Assembly: GCA_040879025.1 (NCBI GenBank)
Contig: JBBDLF010000039.1
Span: 153,283-217,282 of the forward strand
Length of the DNA: 64,000 nucleotides
Source: JBBDLF01 sp040879025
GTDB taxonomy: Bacteria; Pseudomonadota; Gammaproteobacteria; Pseudomonadales; Pseudohongiellaceae
Direction: 5' to 3'
Position 1 is the stretch's first letter, and every line of letters begins with the position of its first letter. The notes under the pieces are model-generated. The model was not told the origin of the DNA. It saw only the letters and a program-made list of their open reading frames with translations, and ran no database searches. A program made the position numbers and the translations under genes. This document shows, piece by piece, positions 50,283-59,716 of the stretch.

Positions 50283-51254
50283 TCAGGATCCGATCAGTTC
50301 GTTGTACCAGCTGGTGGTCATGTCCCAGTAATGCCGGAGACGGCTGGGCTCATTGTCCATGGGCCGATCTGTTTGACTCCATTCCGTCATGCTTTCGGCA
50401 TACAGCCGGATATGTTCAATCCCCAACACTTCACTCATCACAAACCAGTTGATTGACGCCAGATGTCCCGTATTGCAGAACGACACGGTTACAGGTGCCG
50501 GGGGCGGCTCATGGGAAGCGAGAATGGCGCCAACCTGGTCAGGCGATCTCATCCGGTTGCCGTCAAACCAGGATTCAAAGCTGAGATTCCCCGCGCCCCG
50601 AATGGTACCCGGTCTCGCTGACGAGGCCTGCAGGCCTTCGAAAAATCCGGGCGGGCGGGCGTCTATCAACCGCATACTGGCGTCATCCAGAAGCGCTTCC
50701 ACTTCATTTGTGGTCATTCGCCAGTCGTCTAACCACTGCGGCTCAAAATTGGAGGCGGCCACGGGTTCTGCTGCCGTAGTGACTGGCAGCCCTTGCTTCA
50801 GCCACGCGCCGAAACCTCCGTTCAGCACCGCGAGGTCCTGAACCCCCAATGATTTCAGCGTCCAGTAAACGCGCGTCGCCGCGCCCATATCGGACTGGCT
50901 TGAGCCCTGATGAACAATGACCACCGGTGTTTGCGCCGTAATACCCAGTTGCCTCACCTGATCGGTCAGATGAGCCAGGTCGGGCAGCGCGCCCGGATTG
51001 GTCTGCGGACCACGAAATTGGGAATAGACCGCCTGAGCGGCCCCCGGTATATGCCCTGCGCGGAAGTCACCGGTCACGTGAACCACGCGGACACCGGCTG
51101 GGTTTCGCTCAAGAATGGCGGCAAGCTCCACAGGTTCCAGCAGTACTGACCAGCCTGCCGGAGCCGCGACGGCCACCAGCGGGAACTGCAGCGCCACCCA
51201 CAGCATCAGCAGGCGGGGAAATCGTAAGCATTTAACGAACGGTGTCGTACTCAT
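50283..51254 (-). CDS. Exported two-domain rhodanese (sulfurtransferase)
   Basis: 323 residues from the ATG at 51254; two further in-frame or near starts exist in the tandem repeat upstream. A hydrophobic N-terminus (LLMLWVALQFPLVAVAAPAG) suggests export. The N-terminal rhodanese domain (about 45-165) has no catalytic Cys; the C-terminal one (about 185-310) has SFCNTGHLAS, the active-site loop. This is the usual division in tandem rhodaneses. Coupled to the YeeE-like gene, it probably transfers sulfur from thiosulfate in the periplasm or at the membrane (inference). Confidence 0.85.
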   Translation of the reverse strand: MSTTPFVKCLRFPRLLMLWVALQFPLVAVAAPAGWSVLLEPVELAAILERNPAGVRVVHVTGDFRAGHIPGAAQAVYSQFRGPQTNPGALPDLAHLTDQVRQLGITAQTPVVIVHQGSSQSDMGAATRVYWTLKSLGVQDLAVLNGGFGAWLKQGLPVTTAAEPVAASNFEPQWLDDWRMTTNEVEALLDDASMRLIDARPPGFFEGLQASSARPGTIRGAGNLSFESWFDGNRMRSPDQVGAILASHEPPPAPVTVSFCNTGHLASINWFVMSEVLGIEHIRLYAESMTEWSQTDRPMDNEPSRLRHYWDMTTSWYNELIGS

Positions 51255-51282
51255 GTCGGCGTACTCATGTCGGCGTACTCTC
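51247..51282. repeat. 14 bp tandem repeat over the rhodanese start codon
   Basis: GTACTCATGTCGGC is present twice in full (51247-51260, 51261-51274) and partly a third time (51275-51280). On the minus strand each copy carries an ATG; the copy at 51268 opens a five-codon frame whose TGA overlaps the ATG at 51254. Confidence 0.85.
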
Positions 51283-51444
51283 ATAAAGTCGTCCGGAGAG
51301 ACCCTGAAAACCGGATCAAATAATTCTCGTCCGCAGAAAGCAACGATATCACAGCAAGGAAGACCGAACGACGGAATCCGGGGTTCCGCCGACTCCTGAG
51401 GCGAAGATGACCATAAATGGCGTTAACTGGTTTATCATGCAGCC

Positions 51445-52680
51445 ATGCGATCCAAATGGCTCTTCCTTGTTCTGTTCTTTCCTGTGCTTTGTCAGTGTCA
51501 GACCAACAGTCGTCCCGCGGCCGGATCAGCCCTGCTGGAGCAGTTCCTGACCACTGGATCGCCAGAGGCGGGCGAGCAACTGGTCAACGCCGCCGGGGAT
51601 ACAATGGTTCTTTACCAGTGGTTTCGCCAGGGTCCGGATTATTCAACGGGCGTACCCAGGGGCGATCAGCACCGTGTTCGCATTGCGGCGGACGGCACCG
51701 GCTTCCCCTATGCGCTGCTGGTTCCCCAGGATTATGATCCCGCAACCCGCTATCCGGTGGAGTTCCATCTTCACGGCGGTGTAAGCCGTGCCGAATGGCA
51801 ACCCGGCGAAACATTGTGGCGCCGCGGATACGACTCCTTGCGCAATCCCGCTCGCATAATCGTGATCCCGGCCGCCTGGAACGAGGCTTTTTGGTGGTTC
51901 AGCAATCAGGCGGAGAACCTGCCGGGGATTCTCAATGAAGTGAAGCAAACCTACAACGTGGACGAAAACCGGGCTTATCTGTCAGGCGTCTCCGACGGCG
52001 GTACCGGCGCGTATTTTTTTGCCTTTATGCAGCCTACCGAATGGGCAGCGTTCATGCCGTACATCGGGCATCCCGGCGTACTGCGAAACCCGGCGGGGAG
52101 AGAGACCCACAGCCTGTTTATTGAAAATCTCACCGGCAAACCGCTGTATATCGTCAATGGAGAGGAAGATCCGCTCTATCCCGCGGTTGCGGTTCGACCC
52201 TACATTGAGGCCATGGAACAGGCCGGCGTGGAACATGTCTTCAAAGCTGTCTTTGACGGTGGCCATAACACTGACTGGATGCCTGACGAAGCTCCGGCCA
52301 TTGCCGCGTTCACCCAATCCAGCCGCCGTGATCCGCTTCCTGAAAATATACAGTGGCTGACGCTGCGTACTGATCGTTACAACAGAAACCACTGGATACG
52401 CATTGATGAACTTGAGGAAGAGGGGAGGCCCGGCCGCCTGATCGTCGAGCGAGAAGGAAACGCGATAGACGTGACGGCACATTTTTTAAACGCGTTCACT
52501 TTGTTGCTCAACCCCGAAGAAATCGATTTCAGCAATCCGGTCGTGGTACGCGCCAACGGAGAAATTATTTTTGACGCCCAGGTGGAGCCGGACGCCGGGA
52601 CTCTACTGGAGTGGGCATACAAAGACCAGGACAGAACCATGCTGTTTACCGCCCAGCTGAATCTGCGTGTTCCTGAATGA
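51445..52680 (+). CDS. Exported alpha/beta-hydrolase (esterase-like)
   Basis: 411 residues. A signal peptide (WLFLVLFFPVLCQC) precedes the mature protein; the cysteine context is not a good lipobox. The hydrolase core spans about 75-300: PYALLVPQDYDPATRYPVEF, HLHGGVSR (oxyanion), VIPAAWNEAFWW, the nucleophile LSGVSDGGTGAYFFAF (Ser in GVSDGG), NGEEDPLYPAVAV (acid) and FDGGHNTDW (His). The fold resembles the Esterase_phd/polyhydroxybutyrate-depolymerase group. About 110 C-terminal residues form a beta-rich domain of unknown role. Substrate unknown. Confidence 0.8.
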   Translation: MRSKWLFLVLFFPVLCQCQTNSRPAAGSALLEQFLTTGSPEAGEQLVNAAGDTMVLYQWFRQGPDYSTGVPRGDQHRVRIAADGTGFPYALLVPQDYDPATRYPVEFHLHGGVSRAEWQPGETLWRRGYDSLRNPARIIVIPAAWNEAFWWFSNQAENLPGILNEVKQTYNVDENRAYLSGVSDGGTGAYFFAFMQPTEWAAFMPYIGHPGVLRNPAGRETHSLFIENLTGKPLYIVNGEEDPLYPAVAVRPYIEAMEQAGVEHVFKAVFDGGHNTDWMPDEAPAIAAFTQSSRRDPLPENIQWLTLRTDRYNRNHWIRIDELEEEGRPGRLIVEREGNAIDVTAHFLNAFTLLLNPEEIDFSNPVVVRANGEIIFDAQVEPDAGTLLEWAYKDQDRTMLFTAQLNLRVPE

Positions 52681-52714
52681 AGCCCGGCATCGCCTGCCAC
52701 TGAAATCAACCTGC

Positions 52715-54079
52715 CTATTGTTCCATGAATTCCGCTTTGTTTCTTATCCGGAACAATTCTTCTTTTTGCCGACGCTTAAGGGTTATTTCGATAAACAAGG
52801 TTCTGTTGGGAACAAACAACTCTTTGACCGCGTCGGGCGAAAGTTTTATTTCACCGATGTCGTCCGCGCCAAAGCTGCAATAGCCCACCATGTTCTTGTC
52901 ATCGTTAAAGTCCGGCATGGCCGAGAGACTGATTCGCAGCGGCTTGTTTTCGCGATCGATGATTTTGTAAAGGTTGGTGCAATCAATCATGAAGCTGCGG
53001 TAGGAGGCGTCACCCTTATAGGCATGAACCTTGGTGAGCGCTTCGTCGTTTACTCGTTCGGCCATTGTGTCATTTTGCCTGACTCCCCACTCACCGTAGA
53101 ATTCGACGACATAATCGGTCACAGCAAAACCCTCGTCATCGCGCACTCGCATGACCGTGTTCTGGAAACCGTGCTTGTGGTCCTTGCGACTACCGGAATA
53201 CCTGTCCATCACCAGCCGCGTTTTCTCACTGCAAACATCGACCCAGTGCCTGAAACCGTCGGCGTTACTGATATCCAGCGCGGAAACAATATGACTGAGC
53301 ACGCTGTCACTGTCATCAACGTCGCCTTTTAACGCGACGGTGGAATGGTTTAAACCGTCCAGCACCAAAAACGCCGTCTCGCCTTTCGACTTTCGGGCTG
53401 CCTTCAATTGAGGATTCCGGCCGCTGCCTGGAAAATCGACAGCCAACCACGCGCAGTCAAGATTGGCGGTAGCCACGTAGACCGTACCGTCCGATCCAGG
53501 TTCATTGGCCAGGGAGCTGATGCCTCCATAGCCGGTATTGCCGACGATGACCGTGGTCCTGACACCCGTGGCGGAAAAGGTATTGCTGCCGAACCGATCG
53601 GCCTGCGCCAGATGCCAGGTGTAGGGGCTGGCCATCTCCAGCGCATTCAATATATGGGTGCCGGTCTGGAATCTTTTTCTGGCACTGAACCCTTTCAACA
53701 CGCGCCCATAAAGCGCCCTGCCCTTATGCGCGAGCGGCGAACCAAAATTGGCCGGAGCCAGCATAACCAGATTGTTCAGCGGGGGTTTCAGCCCCGCGGT
53801 CACGTACTCCGTTTCCAGCCAGTCGCGAATCACCAGGCCTCCGGTGGAATGAATGACGACATCCACGCTCTTTGACGCCGTGGGCAAACGTTTATCGCTC
53901 CAGGCTTTGGACAAGGCGCGCACCAGATCCAGCATTTGTACATCATCGTCGAGCGACACATAGTTTCCAAGAAAGAGGTGTTCCACTGAACGGTGGCCCA
54001 GGCTTTCGATTGCCTCGGCCAGGGGCAGGAACGAATCGGCGACATCGCTCCAGCCATGGATGATTACCAATGGCTTCAT
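52715..54079 (-). CDS. Cytoplasmic alpha/beta-hydrolase, lipase-like, with extra C-terminal domain
   Basis: 454 residues, no signal peptide. MKPLVIIHGWSDVADSFLPL opens the hydrolase domain; the nucleophile elbow is VVIHSTGGLVIRDW (HSTGG) near 95, and LVMLAPANFGSPLAHKG resembles bacterial lipase/PGAP1-like proteins. A histidine candidate is LDGLNHSTVALKG near 250. Residues about 300-454 form a second beta-rich domain (HGFQNTVMRVRDDEGFAVTD) that I do not recognise. Convergent with the exported hydrolase, with only 34 bp between them. Confidence 0.75.
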   Translation of the reverse strand: MKPLVIIHGWSDVADSFLPLAEAIESLGHRSVEHLFLGNYVSLDDDVQMLDLVRALSKAWSDKRLPTASKSVDVVIHSTGGLVIRDWLETEYVTAGLKPPLNNLVMLAPANFGSPLAHKGRALYGRVLKGFSARKRFQTGTHILNALEMASPYTWHLAQADRFGSNTFSATGVRTTVIVGNTGYGGISSLANEPGSDGTVYVATANLDCAWLAVDFPGSGRNPQLKAARKSKGETAFLVLDGLNHSTVALKGDVDDSDSVLSHIVSALDISNADGFRHWVDVCSEKTRLVMDRYSGSRKDHKHGFQNTVMRVRDDEGFAVTDYVVEFYGEWGVRQNDTMAERVNDEALTKVHAYKGDASYRSFMIDCTNLYKIIDRENKPLRISLSAMPDFNDDKNMVGYCSFGADDIGEIKLSPDAVKELFVPNRTLFIEITLKRRQKEELFRIRNKAEFMEQ

Positions 54080-54157
54080 AACTTATATCCCGTATACTGA
54101 ATCTGGTACGCTGAGTTTATAATCGATGCGACATGATTAACAGCAGAGGACGAGGCC

Positions 54158-54955
54158 ATGGCCTTTGATTACAGTAATAAAGCCGTTTTTGTCGCCGGTG
54201 GCACCAGCGGTATCAATCTGGGTGTGGCGCTGAAATTCGCGGCCGCGGGAGCCAATGTCGCGGTGTTGTCCCGCAGCCAGGAGAAGGTGGATGCGGCGGT
54301 CGCGGCATTGTCCGAATACGGTGGTCAGGCGCTCGGTTTCGCCGCCGATGTGCGGGATTATCCCGCCGTGAAAAAAGCGCTCGCTTCCGCGCACGAGCAG
54401 ATGGGAAATCTTGATATTCTGATTTCGGGTGCCGCGGGGAATTTTCCGGCCAAGGCGCTGGGCATGTCGCCCAACGCCTTCAAAAGTGTGGTCGATATTG
54501 ATTTGCTGGGTACCTATCATGTGTTACGGGCAGCCTTTCCTTTTCTGAAAAGGCCCGGCGCCAGCGTCGTCAATATTTCCGCCCCGCAAGCATTTATGCC
54601 TATGGCGTATCAAATGCATGTCTGCTCCGCGAAGGCCGGGGTGGACATGATTACGCGCGTTGGTGCCATGGAGTGGGGCAAGGAAGGTGTCAGGGTCAAC
54701 TCGGTTGTGCCTGGCCCTATCGAGGGTACCGAGGGCATGGCCAGACTGGCGCCTACGCCCGAATCAAGAAGCAAGGTGGCCGGTACCGTTCCTCTGGGCC
54801 GCTACGGCACCACCACCGATATCGCCAATTGCTGCCTGTGGCTGTGCAGCGATATGGCATCGTATGTGTCGGGCGCCATCATACCGGTTGACGGGGGCTG
54901 GTCGCTCGGGGGCGCTTCGGAAATGGCGAAGACGTTCGATTCGATACCGGGGTGA
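54158..54955 (+). CDS. Short-chain dehydrogenase/reductase, 2,4-dienoyl-CoA reductase-like
   Basis: 265 residues. NAD(P) motif VAGGTSGINLGVALKFAAAG and LISGAAGNFPAKALGMSPNA, FKSVVDIDLLGTYHV. The region SAKAGVDMITRVGAMEWGKE and the following NSVVPGPIEGTEGMARL match the mitochondrial/peroxisomal 2,4-dienoyl-CoA reductase group, where the Tyr of the usual YxxxK is displaced; the Lys of SAK is present. PVDGGWSLGG is near the end. The likely role is fatty acyl-CoA metabolism, but other acyl-CoA reductions are possible. Divergent from the preceding lipase-like gene, tail to tail with ygiQ. Confidence 0.85.
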   Translation: MAFDYSNKAVFVAGGTSGINLGVALKFAAAGANVAVLSRSQEKVDAAVAALSEYGGQALGFAADVRDYPAVKKALASAHEQMGNLDILISGAAGNFPAKALGMSPNAFKSVVDIDLLGTYHVLRAAFPFLKRPGASVVNISAPQAFMPMAYQMHVCSAKAGVDMITRVGAMEWGKEGVRVNSVVPGPIEGTEGMARLAPTPESRSKVAGTVPLGRYGTTTDIANCCLWLCSDMASYVSGAIIPVDGGWSLGGASEMAKTFDSIPG

Positions 54956-54978
54956 TGCTGCCGCCCCCGATCCGGAGG

Positions 54979-57138
54979 CTAACGGCTTCGTGACCGCCTT
55001 TGTCCCCGGGATTCAAAGGTCCGGTTTCTTTTGCCAGTCGGCCGGCTTTCCGGGGGAACAAAATGGTGCGGCGCGGTGCCAATCAGATCTTCGCGCCCCA
55101 TCCTCCTCAGGGCCGAACGCAGCACAGGCCAGTTTTTCTCATCGTGATAGCGCAGAAAGGCTTTCTGTAATCGCCTCTGCTCAATATCCTTGCTGACATT
55201 CAAGCCTTCACTTTTGTACCTGAGTTTCTGCAACGGATTCTTGCCGGAATAATACATGGCTGTCGCCAGCGCCATGGGAGAGGGATAAAACGTCTGCACC
55301 TGATCGGGTTTGAATTTATGTTGTTTCAGCCACAGCCCGAGGCTCAGCATGTCCTCGTCTTCGCAACCCGGGTGCGCCGCGATAAAGTAGGGAATGAGGT
55401 ATTGCTTTTTTCCGGCCTTTTTCGAAAAGCGGTTAAACAGTTTTTCAAACTCGTCATAGGCGCTTATAGACGGCTTCATCATTTTCGACAAGGTTTTCTC
55501 TTCGCTGTGTTCCGGAGCGATTTTCAGATAGCCACCGACATGATGTGTCACCAGCTCTTCAATATATTCCGGATCCCTCAGCGCCAGGTCGTATCTCAAA
55601 CCCGATGCGATCGCCACGGTTTTGACTCCGGGTACCTTTCTCGCCTTGCGATAGAGTTGCGTGGTCGGACTGTGGTCGGTGTCGAGATGTTGGCAGATGC
55701 TCGGATAAACACAGGACAGGCGCTTGCAGGTTTTCTGTATTCGAGGTGACTTGCAGTTAAGCCGGTACATATTGGCGGTCGGTCCGCCCAGGTCGGAAAT
55801 CGTGCCGGTAAACCCGGGAACCTGATCGCGTATCTTCTCGATTTCCCTCAAGATCGAGTCCTCGGAACGGCTTTGAATAATACGCCCTTCGTGTTCGGTT
55901 ATGGAACAAAAGGTGCAACCCCCGAAACAGCCCCGCATGATGTTCACAGAAGTTTTGATCATGTCATAGGCGGGGATGCGGGCATCACCATAGGAGGGAT
56001 GTGGACGCCTCTGGTAGGGGAGGTCGAAAATTCCGTCCATCTCGTCCGTTTCCAGAGGAATCGGCGGTGGATTGATCCAGACATCCTGGTTACCGTGTTT
56101 TTGAACCAACGGCTTGGCGTTGTACGGATTGGCCTCCTGGTGCAAGACGCGGGAGGCATGGGCATAAAGCACAGGATCGTTCTTGACCTTGTTGAAAGCA
56201 GGCAGCCGAATACAGGTTCTGTGGTCGTCAAGTTGATACCGGCGTTGCAACGGCATCGGGATAATACGAACCGGTACCGCCTCGTTACTCGCGGCCTGAT
56301 CCTGCGTCGAGCCGCAGCTTTCCGCATTTTTATTGTGGTTGTAGTCGTAGGGGTTGGGAATCTGGTCAATCTTTGACGGCCAGTCAATGCGCGTTGAATC
56401 GATTTCTGTCCAACTCTCGGGAAGCGAGGAGCGGACGATTGCCGTACCCCGGATGTCCGTCATTTCCGACGGGTGCCTGCCGTTCGCTATCCGGTGGGCG
56501 ACTTCAGCGATGGCACGCTCCGCATTGCCAAAAAGCAGGATATCCGCATTGGAATCGATCAGGATGGAGCGCCGCACCGTGTCGCTCCAGTAGTCGTACT
56601 GTGCGATACGGCGGAGACTTGCTTCTATGCCGCCAATGACTATCGGTGTGTCGTAGTAGGCTTCGCGACAACGCTGACTGTAAACGATGACTGAGCGATC
56701 AGGCCTCTTGCCGGCCTCGGCGTACGGCGTGTACGCGTCTTCACCCCGAAGGCGCAGATCGGCGGTGTAGCGATTGATGAGGGAGTCCATGTTGCCGCCG
56801 GTGACGCCGAAAAACAGGTTTGGCTGTCCCAGCTTTTTGAAAGAATCGGCGCTGTCCCATGCCGGCTGGGAGATAATACCTACCCGAAAGCCCTGGGACT
56901 CCAGAAATCGGCCGATGACCGCCATGCCGAAACTCGGATGATCCACGTAGGCATCGGCGGTGACGATAATAATGTCGCAACTGTCCCAGCCCAGCTGATC
57001 CATCTCCGCCCGGGACATCGGAAGATAAGGCGCGGCCCCGAAACACTCCGCCCAGTATTTGGGGTATGCGAAGAGTTTGACGGGCGTTTCCGTCGCATCG
57101 GAGCTGCGCGGACTGGCGGAATTTCTGCGTGGTGACAT
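54979..57138 (-). CDS. ygiQ: YgiQ-family radical SAM protein
   Basis: 719 residues. The radical SAM cluster is NIMRGCFGGCTFCSITEHEG (CxxxCxxC) near residue 400, with an N-terminal domain (about 30-230: FAYPKYWAECFGAAPYLPMS, VIGGIEASLRRIAQYDYWSD) typical of YgiQ, and a C-terminal domain with FIAAHPGCEDEDMLSLG and VQTFYPSPMALATAMYYSGK. No reaction has been established for this family. The last 40 residues are basic (RRSRSR). Ends 23 bp from the SDR gene. Confidence 0.93.
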   Translation of the reverse strand: MSPRRNSASPRSSDATETPVKLFAYPKYWAECFGAAPYLPMSRAEMDQLGWDSCDIIIVTADAYVDHPSFGMAVIGRFLESQGFRVGIISQPAWDSADSFKKLGQPNLFFGVTGGNMDSLINRYTADLRLRGEDAYTPYAEAGKRPDRSVIVYSQRCREAYYDTPIVIGGIEASLRRIAQYDYWSDTVRRSILIDSNADILLFGNAERAIAEVAHRIANGRHPSEMTDIRGTAIVRSSLPESWTEIDSTRIDWPSKIDQIPNPYDYNHNKNAESCGSTQDQAASNEAVPVRIIPMPLQRRYQLDDHRTCIRLPAFNKVKNDPVLYAHASRVLHQEANPYNAKPLVQKHGNQDVWINPPPIPLETDEMDGIFDLPYQRRPHPSYGDARIPAYDMIKTSVNIMRGCFGGCTFCSITEHEGRIIQSRSEDSILREIEKIRDQVPGFTGTISDLGGPTANMYRLNCKSPRIQKTCKRLSCVYPSICQHLDTDHSPTTQLYRKARKVPGVKTVAIASGLRYDLALRDPEYIEELVTHHVGGYLKIAPEHSEEKTLSKMMKPSISAYDEFEKLFNRFSKKAGKKQYLIPYFIAAHPGCEDEDMLSLGLWLKQHKFKPDQVQTFYPSPMALATAMYYSGKNPLQKLRYKSEGLNVSKDIEQRRLQKAFLRYHDEKNWPVLRSALRRMGREDLIGTAPHHFVPPESRPTGKRNRTFESRGQRRSRSR

Positions 57139-57547
57139 AACGGTGACCCGGGACGAGCCCCAAAACGAATTGCCGGCAGGGCTGAAGACCGGTCAGTCTA
57201 CCATAATGGCTTTCCCTTGGCCGCTCCTGGCCGCTCCTTAGCCGCGCGGCCCACTATCGAGGCACACGGGGTTGCTTGAGATTGACCGGCAATCTGCCAA
57301 ACCAGCGACTCGCAGCGCCGTGATGCCCTGAAATCGGCGGTGCCGGCCCGCACACAACTGAAATAAATTCCCCTTTTGGTTTACAGTCTTCGAGTGCGGC
57401 CTATAATGGCATTGCCTGCTCATGAAATGCAGAGCCGGTCGCGCCCGATTCGGCATACCTCGGGCCTGGCCGGCAGCTGGAGTCGATGAGCAAAAGACGA
57501 ATAAAGACCCTGTCCCTCTTGTTTAGTGCCCTGCACTGGAGTGAAAT
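57139..57547. other. Intergenic region between ygiQ and the exported FAH-family gene
   Basis: 409 bp between divergent genes. It holds a good plus-strand promoter (separate entry) and, near 57214-57250, a GGCCGCTCC direct repeat followed by a GC-rich stretch. The leader from the promoter to the next ATG is about 130 nt with no strong hairpin. No small gene is convincing. Confidence 0.4.
57380..57407 (+). promoter_or_regulatory. Sigma-70-type promoter of the exported FAH-family gene
   Basis: -35 TTTACA (57380-57385), 16 bp spacer, -10 TATAAT (57402-57407). The transcript would start near 57414, about 130 nt ahead of the ATG at 57548. Confidence 0.65.
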
Positions 57548-58714
57548 ATGATAAGAAAATGCCTGTTCACCCTGACGCTCTGTACAGCGCTGGCGATCTT
57601 TGCCGGCAAAGGCGACGTCTATGCCCAAGCCATGGAGCCAGTCGAGCCGTTCAAGGTTGGAACATTCGCGATCAACGATGTAGCGACCGTCGGCCTCGTT
57701 GTGCGCGATGACCAGTTTATCGTCGACCTCGCGGCCGCAAACCGCGCCCTGGAGCTGTTGCCGCAGTACAGCGAGATCAACATACCCGATGACATGCTCG
57801 GGCTCATCGAGCAGTACGAATACGGCCTGAAGTTCCGGATCTACGAGATTGTTAACCACCTCGTGGAGGACAACCTGCTCAATGGCGGTAACCAGCCAGG
57901 ATATGTGCACCCGGTGAGCTCGGTGGACATCATGGCCCCGATTCAGTACCCCAGCAAAATCATGAACGCGGCCGTGAACTTCTACACGCACGCATGCGAG
58001 GGCTGCAACGATGATGAGTTGGCCTCTCGTATCCGCGAGCGTCAGGAGAACCGCGGTGTTCCCTATCTTTTCCTGAAACCCACCCGCGGCGCAGTGATCG
58101 GCGACGGTGACGATATCATCATGCCTTACGGACGTGACCGGATCGAGTGGGAAGTCGAGATGGCGATCGTCTTCGGCCGCACCGGCAAGTACATTTCCTC
58201 GAACCGCGCTTATGACCACGTCTTTGGCTACATGGTCGCAATGGACATCTCCGATCGTGGCGGGCGTCCGCCGGGGGGCTACGGCTCCGGCTCGGACTGG
58301 TTCGTCGGCAAGGGCCATGACACGTTCGCGCCACAAGGTCCCTGGATAGTGCCGAAAGAGTTCTTTGGCGATCCGATGGATCGCCTGCACCAGACGCTGG
58401 TCATCGACGGCGTGACCGTTCAGGAGGCCAGGGCCGGCGACATGATCCATAATATCCCTGAGCTGATCGAGTACGCTTCATCGCTTATCACGGTCTTCCC
58501 CGGTGATGTCCTGCAAAGTGGCACTTCTGGCGGCACAGGCGCGGGTCGCGTCGAGCGCGCGACAGGTTCCGGATACCTGATCGATGGTGAGACTATCAGC
58601 GCCAGCATCGAGGGCATCGGTACGCTGACCCACACGGTCCGGATCGAACAGGACGTTCCGGACGACCTGTCCGGTTCGCAGCTGCCTCCGGTCAGAACCT
58701 ATCGGTCCAATTAA
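57548..58714 (+). CDS. Exported fumarylacetoacetate-hydrolase-family protein
   Basis: 388 residues. The first 27 (CLFTLTLCTALAIFAGKGDV then YAQAM) are a signal peptide. The catalytic FAH fold lies about 120-370: IMAPIQYPSKIMNAAVNFYT, IEWEVEMAIVFGRTGKYI (metal Glu pair), HVFGYMVAMDISDRGG, GSDWFVGKGHDTFAPQGPWI, QSGTSGGTGAGR. The metal-binding E-x-E...D set appears complete. The family opens or decarboxylates oxo-acids in the cytoplasm; an exported copy is unusual and suggests an extracytoplasmic substrate, unknown. Confidence 0.85.
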   Translation: MIRKCLFTLTLCTALAIFAGKGDVYAQAMEPVEPFKVGTFAINDVATVGLVVRDDQFIVDLAAANRALELLPQYSEINIPDDMLGLIEQYEYGLKFRIYEIVNHLVEDNLLNGGNQPGYVHPVSSVDIMAPIQYPSKIMNAAVNFYTHACEGCNDDELASRIRERQENRGVPYLFLKPTRGAVIGDGDDIIMPYGRDRIEWEVEMAIVFGRTGKYISSNRAYDHVFGYMVAMDISDRGGRPPGGYGSGSDWFVGKGHDTFAPQGPWIVPKEFFGDPMDRLHQTLVIDGVTVQEARAGDMIHNIPELIEYASSLITVFPGDVLQSGTSGGTGAGRVERATGSGYLIDGETISASIEGIGTLTHTVRIEQDVPDDLSGSQLPPVRTYRSN

Positions 58715-58738
58715 CCGCTGACACGATCCTGACCAACT

Positions 58739-58771
58739 CCCGCTTCCGGCCTGTGTCACGCCGGAAGCGGG
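58739..58771. terminator. Bidirectional terminator hairpin between convergent genes
   Basis: CCCGCTTCCGGC (58739-58750) and GCCGGAAGCGGG (58760-58771) are perfect complements around a 9 nt loop, extended by AACT/AAGTT. It lies 25 bp after the FAH-family stop and 71 bp from the stop of the oppositely oriented lipoprotein gene. Confidence 0.7.
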
Positions 58772-58842
58772 AAGTTCAGCCTGCCAAGCTTTCTACTGAA
58801 ACGTCAGGGGCCGGTTGCAACCAGCCGCCGCTGTAAACCAGA

Positions 58843-59481
58843 CTACGCCCTCATGCCGGCGATAAAGCGGTTCGACTCGGCAATCGCCCGCTCCATGGCC
58901 AGAATCAGCTGCTCGATATTCGTGTTTATCGCATCGTACTCGCTTCTCAGGGACGTAATAGCCTGGGCATTCAGATTGTGCCGCAGATAAAGCACATTGT
59001 CGCGAAAGCTGTCGAGAACCGGGTCCAGGGTCTGCTCGGCGCTGTGCATGGCGGTCATCAACCGCGAATAGCTGTCGCGGGTGCCCAGCAGCTGCTGCTC
59101 ACTGTCCCGCCGCATTGCCTGGTCTGTGTACTGGTCCAGTTCGTCCTCCCACTCGTCGAACAGCGCTTCCGCCACTGACTCAACCGCGTCGATGCGGTCG
59201 TGAATTCGATTGGCGGCGGATTCACTGTCTTCAAAAGCCGCATTGAGCCGCTCGTAATGCGTTTCAAGTTCTCCGCCGTCGAAGTCGACAAGGCTGCGGA
59301 ACTGTTCAAGCGCTTCCACGAACAGTTCCTGCCCATCCTGTTGTGCCTCCTGGGCATCCTCGATGCGGTCGACAAGGATTTCCCGTTTCGGCATCCCGAA
59401 TCGTTCCATCGTCGCATAATAGGCTGACTCGCAGGCTACCAGGGTGACAGAACAAACACACAACAAGAGAACCTGTTTCAT
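58843..59481 (-). CDS. DUF2959-like lipoprotein
   Basis: 212 residues from the ATG at 59481 (MKQVLLLCVCSVTLVACESA); the start eight codons upstream is less likely. Lipobox LVAC. The mature protein is nearly all helical, with YYATMERFGMPKREILVDRI at the start and long coiled-coil segments (about 60-200: DRIDAVESVAEALFDEWEDE), the pattern of the DUF2959 family. Function unknown. Confidence 0.85.
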   Translation of the reverse strand: MKQVLLLCVCSVTLVACESAYYATMERFGMPKREILVDRIEDAQEAQQDGQELFVEALEQFRSLVDFDGGELETHYERLNAAFEDSESAANRIHDRIDAVESVAEALFDEWEDELDQYTDQAMRRDSEQQLLGTRDSYSRLMTAMHSAEQTLDPVLDSFRDNVLYLRHNLNAQAITSLRSEYDAINTNIEQLILAMERAIAESNRFIAGMRA

Positions 59482-59716
59482 TTCGCTCCTCCTGAAACTC
59501 GCCACGATCCTGGTCCTCTGGATATCAGCTACTGATTATAGCGAGCCGACAGGGTCTCCGGGGCGGGGGAGTGCGGAAGGTTTTGTGGCTCAAGGCGGAA
59601 AATTTCCCCCCTTTGTGTAACGCTTTCCCTGTCCCGCCTCCTTTCGCAGACCGCCCCCGGGGCCGGGCACCAAAATGGAAAAACGCGTTGTTTGAGCGGC
59701 ATCGGGGTCAAGACGC

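Noticed and set aside
49814..50452. 212-codon plus-strand frame
   Set aside because: Antisense to the YeeE and rhodanese genes; low-complexity basic composition.
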